Assembly (NCBI GenBank): GCA_035772405.1
Contig: JAYKKM010000494.1
Span: 62,001 to 126,000, forward strand
Source of the DNA: Chrysogorgia sp. JL179-B06
Taxonomy: Eukaryota > Cnidaria > Anthozoa > Scleralcyonacea > Chrysogorgiidae
Length of the DNA stretch: 64,000 nt
Reading direction: 5' to 3'
Positions within the stretch are counted from its first letter, which is position 1. The number at the start of each line of letters is the position of its first letter. Shown one piece after another: positions 11,797 through 23,700 of this stretch. The position numbers were made by a program, and so were the translations under genes. Below the pieces are notes generated by a model. That model saw only the letters and a list, made by a program, of their open reading frames with translations, searched no databases and was not told the origin of the DNA.

Positions 11797-14700
11797 TAAT
11801 TTATAATTTTTTTATAATATGATAATTAAATATGATTAAATATAATTAAAATGTTTCATATACTCTTTGGTTCACGACTGATATTAGGAAAGAACATGTT
11901 CATGTTATCTAACTCTGTCTTGACCCATTACTGATTGAAGTTTACTGAAAATTTCCGTTGGCTAACAATGAGCGCTCGTATACGTTTCGCTCGACATAAT
12001 TTCAGGTTTAAATGCTTTTATAAGACGTAAAATATTCAAAAACATTTAAAAATGAACTCAAACGAGATTGAGCATATTGAAAGACATAAGTGAGTTTTTT
12101 TGTAATCGAAAAGAGACTTAACTTGCAATTTCTTTTGTCCACTAGAAATACTGATGCCGACGAAAAAAACAAGCCAGGATATCAAACAAAAAAATTAATA
12201 AATTATTTACTGTATTGGTCATGTTCGGTCTGTATTGAGAAATATTTAAATATTTCGTTTTTCAGCCCTCGGGAAATATTTCTCCATACGGACCTCCCAG
12301 CCGGTAAATAACACATATATATATATATAGAATCATATACTTTGAGACTGGTCTAGAGAACCAGGGGTCGCAGAGGTTCAATTCCCAGTCTGAAGACCTT
12401 GAAGCAGGGGTGTCGCTACTGGCGGTGTGTGTATGTGTGTGGGGGGTGTCACACCCCCCCAATATTTTGAAAAATTGAGAAAATTCGGGCAAAAATAAGA
12501 AATTTTAAGCATTAAATTCGGGCAAAATTTGGTCTTGTAAAGTATTTAAATAGTAAATAAAATTCGGGCAATTTTCAAATTTGGTTGGACACCACCCCAA
12601 TCAAAGTGGGTTAGCGACGCCCCTGCCTTGGAGTTACACTGATTTTTCGCAACTGGTCCTGCTTAATTTACCATAATTTTTTCTTAATCTGATTCACCAA
12701 GTGTAAATTCCAAATGTTAACTTTAATATACCCCATATTGCATTACCAGCAGCATTACCAATCCATATATACAGAACTCGTGGCTAAACTCACGGCAAAG
12801 GCTTCTGTAGCTCAATCAGTTAGAGTGCTGGTCTAGAGATCTGAGGATCGTGGGTTCAATTCCAAACTGGAAGGCCATGATCGAGTTGCATTTTTCGCAA
12901 ATATATGATTCGACGTCACTCGTAATTTATTATAACTTTCCCTTTATAAGTCAATTATGTTACTTCTACATAGTGCAAAACATTTTTATTTTTCGTATAC
13001 ATAAACAATTATAATGTCAGTGTATTTATATTCAGATAAAAACTGTAAAAGTTTAGTGGGCTGCCAAAATAGTGAGCAGATGGTCAAACGTTTTGTACGA
13101 AGTCCTTTGACAAGAGAGTGAAATGTCTTGCGTCTTGTGATACTGAGAAACTTTTACGTTTTACTCTCTGATGAATGTTAGACCTCCTACATGCACTGGC
13201 AGTAAACCAACCTTCTAAAGTATTCATTTTGGAGTTTTTAATTTGTCAGACATAGTTTGACGCTACTCTGGCTTTAAAATGTTTTTTGAAAGTAACTTTA
13301 AAAGTAACTGTCCATGACCCAACGTTTCGACACTCGAATCTAGTGTCTTCATCAGGGGTGATCGTTGTAAAGTTAGGGTCCCTATTTATACCCTCATAGA
13401 ACCGATGATGACGTTATTTATTAACAAGATTCAAATAAGCTTCTGGTAATAAATCACCGCCATCGCGATTCAATGCAGGACGTGGGCGCTATTGATGGGG
13501 TATAAATAGGGTATAAATAGGGATCCTAACTTTACAACGATCACCCCTGATGAAGACACTAGATTGGAGTATCGAAACGTTGGGTCATGGATAGTAACTT
13601 TTAAAGTTACGTTCAAAAAACCTTTTAAAGCCAGCGTCAAACTATGTCTGATTTATCACCTTGTTTGCGTTAGGAAATTATTTGATGATTTATTGATTTG
13701 TATTATAACAATGTCTGTGGAGCACAACACTTTGATATCATATTTATATTAAGGTTCTTGTGATTTAGGACTCCAGCACAAGCAAAGGTTTTGAACATCT
13801 TCGAGAATTGGCACGTGGGTTTTCACGGAACAAAAGCATGCTGTGTACAACCAATATTAAACAACGGCTCTCTCCTTATGGCAGGTAAAACCAATTCTGT
13901 TAATTCACCCTGCGACAAAGGGTCTTCATTCAAAAAGTTTATATATACCTATATACCTATTATACAGACCTAGCTATATACAAACTGAAACCTATATTAA
14001 CACTTTTTAAATTATTTTGTTATTAGGTTTTCACTTTAGTTTACTGTAATTAATTTGTTCTTTTTAATAATTTAGTAGCTACAGTAATATATAATAGTTG
14101 ATGTATTTAATTGATAGAGGGCCGTGGGTAAGATTAGCTTTTGCTAACCAGATTTTGTTACCCTCTTTAAATAAAGTTTCTATTCTATATGTAAGAGATA
14201 TGAATCCCGAGAACGAGGGATGCTATATTCAGCCCCTAGGACGCGTAGCGTCCGAGGACTATACAATATAGCATAGATTCCGACGTTCGAAGGATTTATC
14301 TGACTTATTTCATGATTGAGGAGGTTTTCCAACAAAGTTTTGTCTATTTTTTCCACCGGACAAAGATTTTCCTAGTTTTTCTTCATTTCTTATCTAATTA
14401 GTATTCATAGGGTTGTATGCTATATAAAACACGCGGTGCATCAAAGAAACCGACTCAATCATGAAATAAACCTATATACAGACCTATACAGCCCTATATA
14501 CAGACCTAATACATACCTATAATACAGACCTATAATACAGACCTATATACAGTATTTAGTGGTAGTACACTAGCCTTTTACAGTTCTCGATTTGTGTTTC
14601 TACACTACCTATATATGCAGCAGATACTCTATATCAGACTAATATCACACCAAATTCTATTTGATATATTAATTATATATATATATATATATATACATCT

Positions 14701-17700
14701 AGTTGTAAAATATACGTTTAAGTCATCATTTTTGGTTTGTACAGGAGACGTTGCTCTTGGTGGTACAGAGCTGAGCGAAGGAAAAGGACATTATAATGAG
14801 GCATGGAAACCACCAGGTTTTGATACACAAAAAATCTTTGTTTCTCCAAGCATCAAATATGCTGGCTGTGCCGTTTACGCAAAGAAAGAAAGGTGATATT
14901 TTTTCTCACAATTTTTATAATTCGTTTCAATCAGAACTGAATGTTTTAGTCCCTAATATGAATAGAACATGCAATCTCGCGATTGTTATTTACATGCCCT
15001 AATTATTGATCTATACCTACACTAAGATAGTAAACCATAGTAGTACTTACCCAGCCTCGTACCCAAGTGCTAAAACAAGGAATCGTATATTTCTTTTTCA
15101 CTATTTGTCTATTTGGTGATTAAGCCGGCTGTTCCATTGTCAGTGCCGTATAGGAACGATTTTTCACGGGGGGGGCAAACTAATTTTGACGACTCCCTTT
15201 CAGGGGGTTCCGGGGGAAATTTTGCATTTCTGAGACCTCTGAAATGGCATTTCCTGCATTTTGGGGAGCAGAAGTTAACACAATTTAAAGTCCGAAATAG
15301 GGAGTGTTTAGTGACATTTTTTCTCGAAATTGTGACAAATCTGCAATGGGTTAACCCATAACTATGGTTGACAGCAAGCTTGTTGGTAACCGTTGTGATA
15401 CTCGTTTATATCAACAAGCATTTTTGGATTGTTTCAACAATGTCCTACGGTTCTGCACCTATATCAAGTTGCAACAAACAAACTTACTGGCTGCAAGCTT
15501 GTTAAGCCTTGACAAAATAAACAGTTTACTACAAATTGTTAGCAGATTTGCTGCAAGCTTGCAGCAAACACATCCTCCAACAAAGCTCATGTAGCCACTA
15601 ATAATTATTTGGACATGGCTGCAAGACTATTTGTTTCTTAAAATTGAAATACATGCACTTACTGTATAGTTTTAGTTTGTTTAGTGAAATATTACATATA
15701 ATTACTTTTTCAAAGTATCTTTAAATATTCTAAAATAAAATAAGAATATTTGGGGAAAAAGTGGGGGGGGGGCACATGTTCCCCTACAGCCCCCCGGCTC
15801 CTACGGCCATGATTGTTACTTGGACCATTTTATAACTTGGGACAATATTATATAAATATGAAATATAAAATTGCCCTCAATTTATCCAAGATAGCGGTGT
15901 TCAATTGGTTACCCGGGGTTGACTGAAATGAAGATTGGTAAAGTGAAGTAGGAAGGTGCGAAAAAAGTGGGGACTAGTTCTCAAGGGGTCCATCGTAATT
16001 TTGGAGAACAAATTCGACAAATAATTCAACAATATTTCAAGACAAACCTACGAGAAGAACGTCTTATAAACCTTATTCTAAATTGGCGGCCAATTTAAAA
16101 TTATTTTACGTGCATAAAGTTAGCTCTTTTAGCCTCGTTATTGTACAAAATTGAAAATAATTTATCCGCTGAAACAAGGCTATCAGGGCTAATTAAAATG
16201 CATATAAATTATGAATATAAATGGCCGCCATTTTGGAATAAGGTTTATTCCACCTGTCGCGTTCTCAGCATACCACGAGTAGTTGCTAGTATACCAGGTT
16301 CGCATGTATAAACCACTGTGTTGTGCGATTCACTCCAAGATCCAGTTATTATTTTATAGTTTTTATTTGAACAAAATACACGTAAACACAAGCGGTAAAA
16401 ACTAGGAATAATACATAGAAAATATATGTAAATAAGAGCTATGACTAAGAGTAAACAATAAGAAAGACACACAAAATACATACAACTTGACTTACATCTG
16501 ATTTCGGCTATAAGACCAAAAAGGAACGGCCTAAATGTCTAAACTAGAAACTTTCTCCAACATGATTTAAAGTCATCAAAAAACGTGTCTTGTACGTTTT
16601 GTGAACATACGCGCAGTTTGTCAGCGGTCACAACTCGCTGGCTACAGTACGTGGTGTAACCACAATGTCTATTTAACAATGTAATGTGAGTAAACGTCAC
16701 ACTCCTCGCCCAAGGATGACTACATCCTTGCTATTTCTATTTACCGTCTTAGGTCGTTTTGTGGTGAACGTTGTCTCCGGGCACCAGAAGGATGAGTTCC
16801 TTGATCGGGCGAAACATGATTTTCTTCTTGCCGTCTCTTATAATTGAGATGGAAACCTTTCTCACTTTACCGTCTTCGCTCTTTATGGCGTCCGCGACTC
16901 GTGCCAGGGGCCAATGGTTACAGTATACCCCTTGTTCTTTCATCAGTACAACATCGCCTTTGACGAGGTCTCTCCGCGGCAGGTTCCACTTTTTTCTTGG
17001 TTGAAGAGACTGTAGGTATTCTCGGCGCCATCTCAACCAGAATTGGTCGGCGAGGACAAGTCTGAAGGAAGGAAGCTGCCTAGTGGAGGTCCTAGAGGAC
17101 GGGTCTTCATGGTTACCAACATGGCGGGTGAGAGGGGTTGTGGATCATCAACTTCCGTTGGCACTGCGGTTAATGGTCGAGCGTTGACGATTCCGGTTAC
17201 TTCCGCCATCAGGGTTGCTAGAAGCTCGTGGGTTAGCTGAGCCTTACCAAGTTCGAGAAGCATACCGTCTAAAACACGACGAATGGTTCCAACCTGTCTC
17301 TCCCACGCACCACCGAAATGCGATGCATGCGGCGGGTTCATTTTCCACTGACATTCTTGCTCCATGACGAATCGTTGGACCTTTTCGAAATCTAACTCCG
17401 ACTTTCCTCCTACGAAGTTTGTTCCTTGGTCGCATCGGAGTATCGACGCCTGGCCGCGTAGCGCAAAAAACCGCCTAAGTGCACAGATAAAGGCACTTGT
17501 ATCCATGGACTCCAAGAGCTCAATGTGGATTGCCCTGCTGGTGAGGCAAGTAAATACGAGACCCCATCGCTTTGAGTTCGCTGCACCACCTCTGGTTTTT
17601 CGCGTAAGGACTTCCCAAGGACCGAACACATCAAATCCGACATTTGTAAACGGGGCGCCAACCATGATTCTGTCTGCGGGGAGGTCGGCCATTTGTTGCT

Positions 17701-20700
17701 CTAAGGGTCGGCCTCGTAACTTCTTACAGGTCACACACGAATGTATCTCTTTCGATGCGACGTAGTGTCCCCCGATTATCCAGTAGCCCGCTTGGCGAAC
17801 CGCGCCTCGAGTGATGCATCTTCCTTGGTGGTGCACTCGCTGGTGGTAGTGTCGTACTACCAGCTTGGAGACGTGGTCGTTCCGCGGCAAGATGATGGGG
17901 TGCTTCTCTCCTAACTCGAACTCTGCCCGCCGAAGACGTCCGCCAACGCGAAGTATGCCGTCGCTGTCTACAAATGGGTCGAGGCGATACAAACGGGTGC
18001 CTCTTTGCGACTTTTATCGGTGGTAACTTCTCCGCGTGGTCTAGCGTCTTGATTCGTAGCCGCTCGCTGTAGTTGCTTGAGTTCGCTCTTGTACCCTTCC
18101 TCTTGCGTAGCACGAACTATTACAGTCGTTGCCTCTGTTAACGCCTCCGTAATGGAATGTTGCTGTCCGTCCTTCTCTGATTCGGATCTGGCGAGTTGCT
18201 TACTCCTTCGGCGCTTGAATTTCCTTACTGTAACTATAAGTAACGCGATCGCCCGCTGTAGTGATGAGAGGCTTGAGAACCGCTCAAACCTTTTCGCTCC
18301 CAGCCTAATCGTGTTGTTACCTTCATCGATTTTGGTCGCCAAGTTGATGACTTCACATCGTACCTCAGGATCACTCTCGCTCGGGGTGACAATTTCACTT
18401 GGTGGAGAGATGTTATCCTGTCTGTTGATGAATTCTGGACCGGATAGCCAAGTGGACTCCATCAATTTACTGGGTCGAACACCACGCGTCGCCAGGTCGG
18501 CTGGGTTGCGCTCACTTTGGACGTACCTCCACTGATCTGGTGATGATAGGCTTCGTATGAGCTGAACTCTGTTCGCAACGTACACGTAGAAGCGCTTGCT
18601 TTCGTTGGCAATGTAGCCTAGGACCACTTTCGAATCGGTGTGATAGGTGACTTGTGCGATGTCGAGATCGATTTCCTTTAATACCTTCTGTACCGCTTCG
18701 ACTACTAAGACTGCTCCACATAGCTCCAGACGAGGTATGCTGACGGGATGTATCGGAGCCAATTTTGCCTGCCCGTAGACGAACGATACCGACACTTCTT
18801 TTTTTTCATTCCAAAGCTTTAGGTATACCGCCGCCCCAATCGCGTTCTCACTTGCGTCTGAGAAACCATGGAGCTCTGCTCTCGTCGTCGTGCCAAAACC
18901 GTTCGGACTATAGCATCTAGGAACAGAGACATGTTGCAAGTCTTGAAGGGAACCTTTCCAACACTGCCATTGACTCGTGATCTTTTCGGGAAGAGGGTCG
19001 TCCCATGCAAGTGGGATTTCGCCGGTAGTCCCTTTGCTCGTAGCTACCAGTTGCTGTAGCAGCTTTCTGCCTTCGAGGACAGCTGGTGCTGCCATTCCGA
19101 GGGGATCGTACACACTATTGATCACCGAAAGGACTCCTCTACGAGTAAAGGGCTTGTCGGGCAGGGAAACGTTGAACGTGAAGACGTCGTGTTCGAGATC
19201 CCAATAGACACCAAGGGACCGCTGGGGCGGAAGGGTATCTTGACGGAGGTCTAAATCGCGTACAGCTTTCGCTCTGTCTTCGGTGGAGAAAGCTTCCATA
19301 ACACGCGCAGAGTTGGAGACGACTTTGTGCAGCCTTAGGTGCGCCGTTGCGAGAGCGCTTTGGGCACTGGTGATGAGGTTAACTGCTTCTTCGTCGGTAG
19401 AAAGAGACGCCAGGCCATCGTCGACGTAAAAGTTACGGTAAACAAAGTCCTTAACCTCCTCGCCATACTTCTCCTCTCCCTCTAACGCGGTCTTTCTCAG
19501 CCCAAAGGTGGCCACAGCTGGGCTTGGTCCATTTCCGAAGAGATGGACATTCATGCGATACTCAATCACTTTCTTCTGCGGATCGTTGTCTTGGTACCAG
19601 AGAAACCGTAGATAGTCCCGATGTTCAGGATTGACGTAGAATGAATAAAACATTTGCTCGATGTCGCACATGACTCCTACTCTTCCTCTGCGGAAACGAA
19701 ACAGGACGCCGAGCAAGCTATTCATGAGATCGGGACCAGGTAACAAGACCTTGTTCAATGACACGCCATTGAACTCGGCCGATGCATCAAACACAACGCG
19801 TACCTTGGTCGGCTTTTTTGGGTGATACACTCCAAAGTGCGGTAAATACCAAACCTGACCGTTCTGACCTTGCATTTCCTCTCGTGGAACAGGTGTTGCA
19901 TGTCCCTTGCTGATCATTGTCTCCATGAATTCCAGGTAGTCGTGCTCCATTTGTGGCTTTCTCTTCAGTGTCCTCAGTAGACCGTTTAGGCGATGAACAG
20001 CTTGAGCGTGGTTGTTGGGCAAAGCAGTGTCTGTCTGGCGAAATGGCAGGGGCATTTCCCAGTGTCCAGTACTGTTTTTATGGATTTGTTTCTTCATCAT
20101 CTCAAGAAATTTCTGGTCTTCGATAGAAAGGCTGACTTCGTTATCGAGCGGAGTTGAGCAGAACACTTTACTACCGGTGACACTGTCTGTGAGCTGCAGT
20201 TGATTTGGACATGGAGTTACGTCGTACTTCACACCATCCACTTTTACGGAGGTTGATGCTACTGCTTCATGTGCCTTGTGACTGCTACAAACTAGTGATG
20301 CTTGCCTTATGAACTTCGATATGGACGGCTCCGTTCAAGTAAGTCAGGCACATTTTACCCGTGATAGTCCATCCCAACAACAGCTTCTGAGCCCAGGGGG
20401 CACCCTTTGGTCCGTTTTTGAACGCTCGAACCTTCAGCAGCTCACCTGCGTCGCGACCCAAAAGGATGTGCAGGCCTGCACTTTCGTCTATAGGTGGAAT
20501 CTCTTGAGCAATGTCCTGAAGATGGGGAAACTTCCTTGCTACTTCAGGAGTGGGTATCTCTTTCTTGTTATCAGGGAAATTTTCACATTCAACAAGTGTT
20601 GGTAAAAGCGCCTCTCTGCCGTTTGAAGCAGATCTTACGACCAGGCCGGAAACTCGTCGACCGAACTTGGTCTCTCTATTTCCGCTGCAGGTTGACAGGT

Positions 20701-23700
20701 AATATTTTTCTTTCGGTCCGTTTGCTCCAAGCTTGTCGGCTAGCTCGCTGCTAATAAGGGAGCTGTTACTTTGATCGTCGATAATTGCATATGCTCGGTA
20801 GGATACATTTGGTTCCTCCGGGTTGACGATGTCCACCAGCAAGACTTTACTGCAGGAAACGCCACCGCCATTATCTTTGCACACCGCGGTGCATGTAATG
20901 TTTACTTGCTCTGTTGTATCCTCCTCACCGTCGATATGTGTGTACCTCTCATCTTTACCATCTCGGTCAACTTTTCCTTTGTGTAGGAGAGCAGGGTGAC
21001 GATCACTTCCACAAATGGCGCAGCTAGTCTTGGCTTCGCAGTTTTTGGCTTGATGTCCCTCTTCGAGGCACCGGAAACAGAGTCTGGCTTTCTGGATCCA
21101 CTCTGTCTTCTCATTTAGCGATTTTGTTGCAAAGGCTTTGCACTCGGTTAGCCCATGACGATCACACTTGTGGTAGGGGCAACCACTTTTCGGCACGTGG
21201 TGGTCGGTTCTGGGGAGTGTTCACTTCACCGTCCAAGTTTGTGCTCAGGGTCCTGTGATCTCTCGGTTTCTCTCTGTTTCTTTCGAAGAACAGGTTTTCG
21301 AAGGCCGCCTGCAAGAATGTTTGGGTGGTTCTTGATCGTCGCTTGGGCTTTTACTACCCGAGTAAAGGTACTGAAGCCTGGGTAGGCATCATGGTGACTC
21401 TCAGCATGTTTGACGACTTCTTTCTCCCACTTTGCTCTTAGGGAGGCTGGTAATTTTTCAACGACCGGTCTAATAGCTCCAGGGTAGTGCAGACACGCTA
21501 GTCCAGGTAGGTGCTCAATTTGACTGTTCACGTCCGCACATAGATCTGAAAATTCTTGAAGTTTGGCATGATCGTTTTCGTGGAAATTTGACGAGCTGTG
21601 TAAATGTTCCAACAGGGCATTCGTAATAACAGCTGCGCTTCCGAAACGTGTCTCGAGTTCTTTCCAGAGGAGACGGAGGAGGGTCGTGGGGTCGTTCTGA
21701 TGACGTTTTCGGAAATTGTCTACGACACGTTGGACTTCTCCACGAGTGAAACTGCGTAGATAATTGATTTCTTGTTCAGCGGTCACAGATGTGTCTTTGA
21801 TCATGGCTTTGAAAGCTCTTTTCCAGGGGTGGAAGAGTGTTGCATCACCAGTGAAGAGGTCTGGATGGCATTTAGGCAGGTTTTGTCGCGCTAGGCCAGC
21901 GACCACCTGCCGATTTGCTGACGTCAGCGACTCTATAAGTTGACTTCCGGTTGCATCTCCAATTTGTTGGACTTGTGAAACGAAGGGCATATAGGGTGCT
22001 CGATGCAGGCTGTTGCCTATGCTCATCGCTGGACTGCGGCGGGTTGTGGTGGGTTTGTGGGGAGGATGGGGACTATCACCAATGTCGCAAGTGGGGTGGT
22101 TGTTGATATTATTTAACCCAGGCGAGGTGTTTTCCTGTGAGAGGACTGAGTTGACCCAGTCGCTGGTTCTTTCTTCAACTCTCATATCTGGGATTTCTGG
22201 AGGGCTAACTCTCTCCGCTGACCCCTCTGCTTGCAGTGCTTCTTCAATAGCTTTGAGCTTTGCGTTTGCAATAGCCACTTTCTTATCTGCAATGAGTATC
22301 GACATTTCCTTTTCATGATCCAATTCTCGCTGGCGACAGTCATGTTCTTTAGCTGCTATCACCCGTTCGTATTCTTGCATTTTCCCGAGCTGCAGCGACT
22401 TCTGCTAGGGCATTTAATCTAGTATTACTACTCATTGAGGAAGATGATCGGCGACTGCAATGGGATGATTTTGAGTGCCGGGAGGGAACCTCCGAACATC
22501 TATCAGATTGGACAATCTTTAATTCTTTCATTGCCTGATATGCTTGGCTAGCAATCTGATCCTGTTTAAGCCAATCAGTTTCATCCTTAAAAAGCCCATA
22601 TTTGTCTTGCTCAAGTAAACATGTTAGTTCGCTTGCAATAAGTTCATACTCATCGGTTAGCATGGCTAGTTCATCTATATGCTTTTTATTGATATAGTCT
22701 TCGTTTTTTCAGTTTGAAGTCATTTAATAGTGCAGAGAGTTTACTACGTTTACAAATTGCTGTCTCAAGCCTGTCGTGTACAGCGTCTTGGAAAGCCTTT
22801 ACTAGATCGAGTTATTCTCCGTCTTTGATTCTCCATAATTTGACCGTCTGGTACTTGACTTGTTTCGAACGAATCTTCGTCACCATGTCCATGACCATAG
22901 TTGCTCATACTTGTAAAAAAAGGTTTGATTGCTTACCTTGAATCTCCTTCGAGCCATCAGATTTTTTACTGTCGCGTTCTCAGCATACCACGAGTAGTTG
23001 CTAGTATACCAGGTTCGCATGTATAAACCACTGTGTTGTGCGATTCACTCCAAGATCCAGATTATTATTTTATAGTTTTTATTTGAACAAAATACACGTA
23101 AACACAAGCGGTAAAAACTAGGAATAATACATAGAAAATATATGTAAATAAGAGCTATGACTAAGAGTAAACAATAAGAAAGACACACAAAATACATACA
23201 ACTTGACTTACATCTGATTTCGGCTATAAGACCAAAAAGGAACGGCCTAAATGTCTAAACTAGAAACTTTCTCCAACATGATTTAAAGTCATCAAAAAAC
23301 GTGTCTTGTACGTTTTGTGAACATACGCGCAGTTTGTCAGCGGTCACAACTCGCTGGCTACAGTACGTGGTGTAACCACAATGTCTATTTAACAATGTAA
23401 TGTGAGTAAACGTCACACCACCTTATTCTTTCGAAGATAGAGAGAAAGTTGTAATCCACACTTGTTATTGCTCCCTGAATGAGAAACAAGCCAGTATCCA
23501 TATTAAGTATATCTGTTGATGCCAAAAGTGAGGAACCAGTTGCATGATCCTCTCGAAAACCTGCCTGATTGACTCTTAGGACACTGTGTTCTTTCAAATA
23601 TTGATTCAGTACAAACCAATTTTTCGTGGAAAGTACAGAAATAGGACTCTGTAATTTCCACAGTCTTCCTTCATCCGGCTTTATAAATAGGCGAGCTGAC

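Larger units (their letters stand above)
16250..23422 (-). mobile_element. BEL/Pao LTR retrotransposon with 5-bp target duplication
   Basis: A complete element on the minus strand, inserted in the last intron of copy A. LTRs at 16255-16701 and 22970-23417 start TGTCGCG and end GTCACA, and they are flanked by CCACC on both sides (16250-16254, 23418-23422). Five-bp duplications are usual for BEL/Pao. The two LTRs appear to differ by one inserted base, so the insertion is recent. Inside, in order on the minus strand: Gag with a DUF1759-type region, CCHC-type knuckles, aspartic protease, RT, RNase H and integrase. Several frame changes break the coding region despite the young LTRs. The insertion is absent from copy B. 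Confidence 0.95.

Noticed and set aside
12800..12876. Functional tRNA gene
   Set aside because: The anticodon stem does not pair and the acceptor has a mismatch and wobbles; duplicated in copy B with other changes. Treated as a tRNA-like repeat.
17043..22422. Plus-strand frames across the BEL/Pao element
   Set aside because: They are shadows of the minus-strand Gag and Pol, without motifs of their own.
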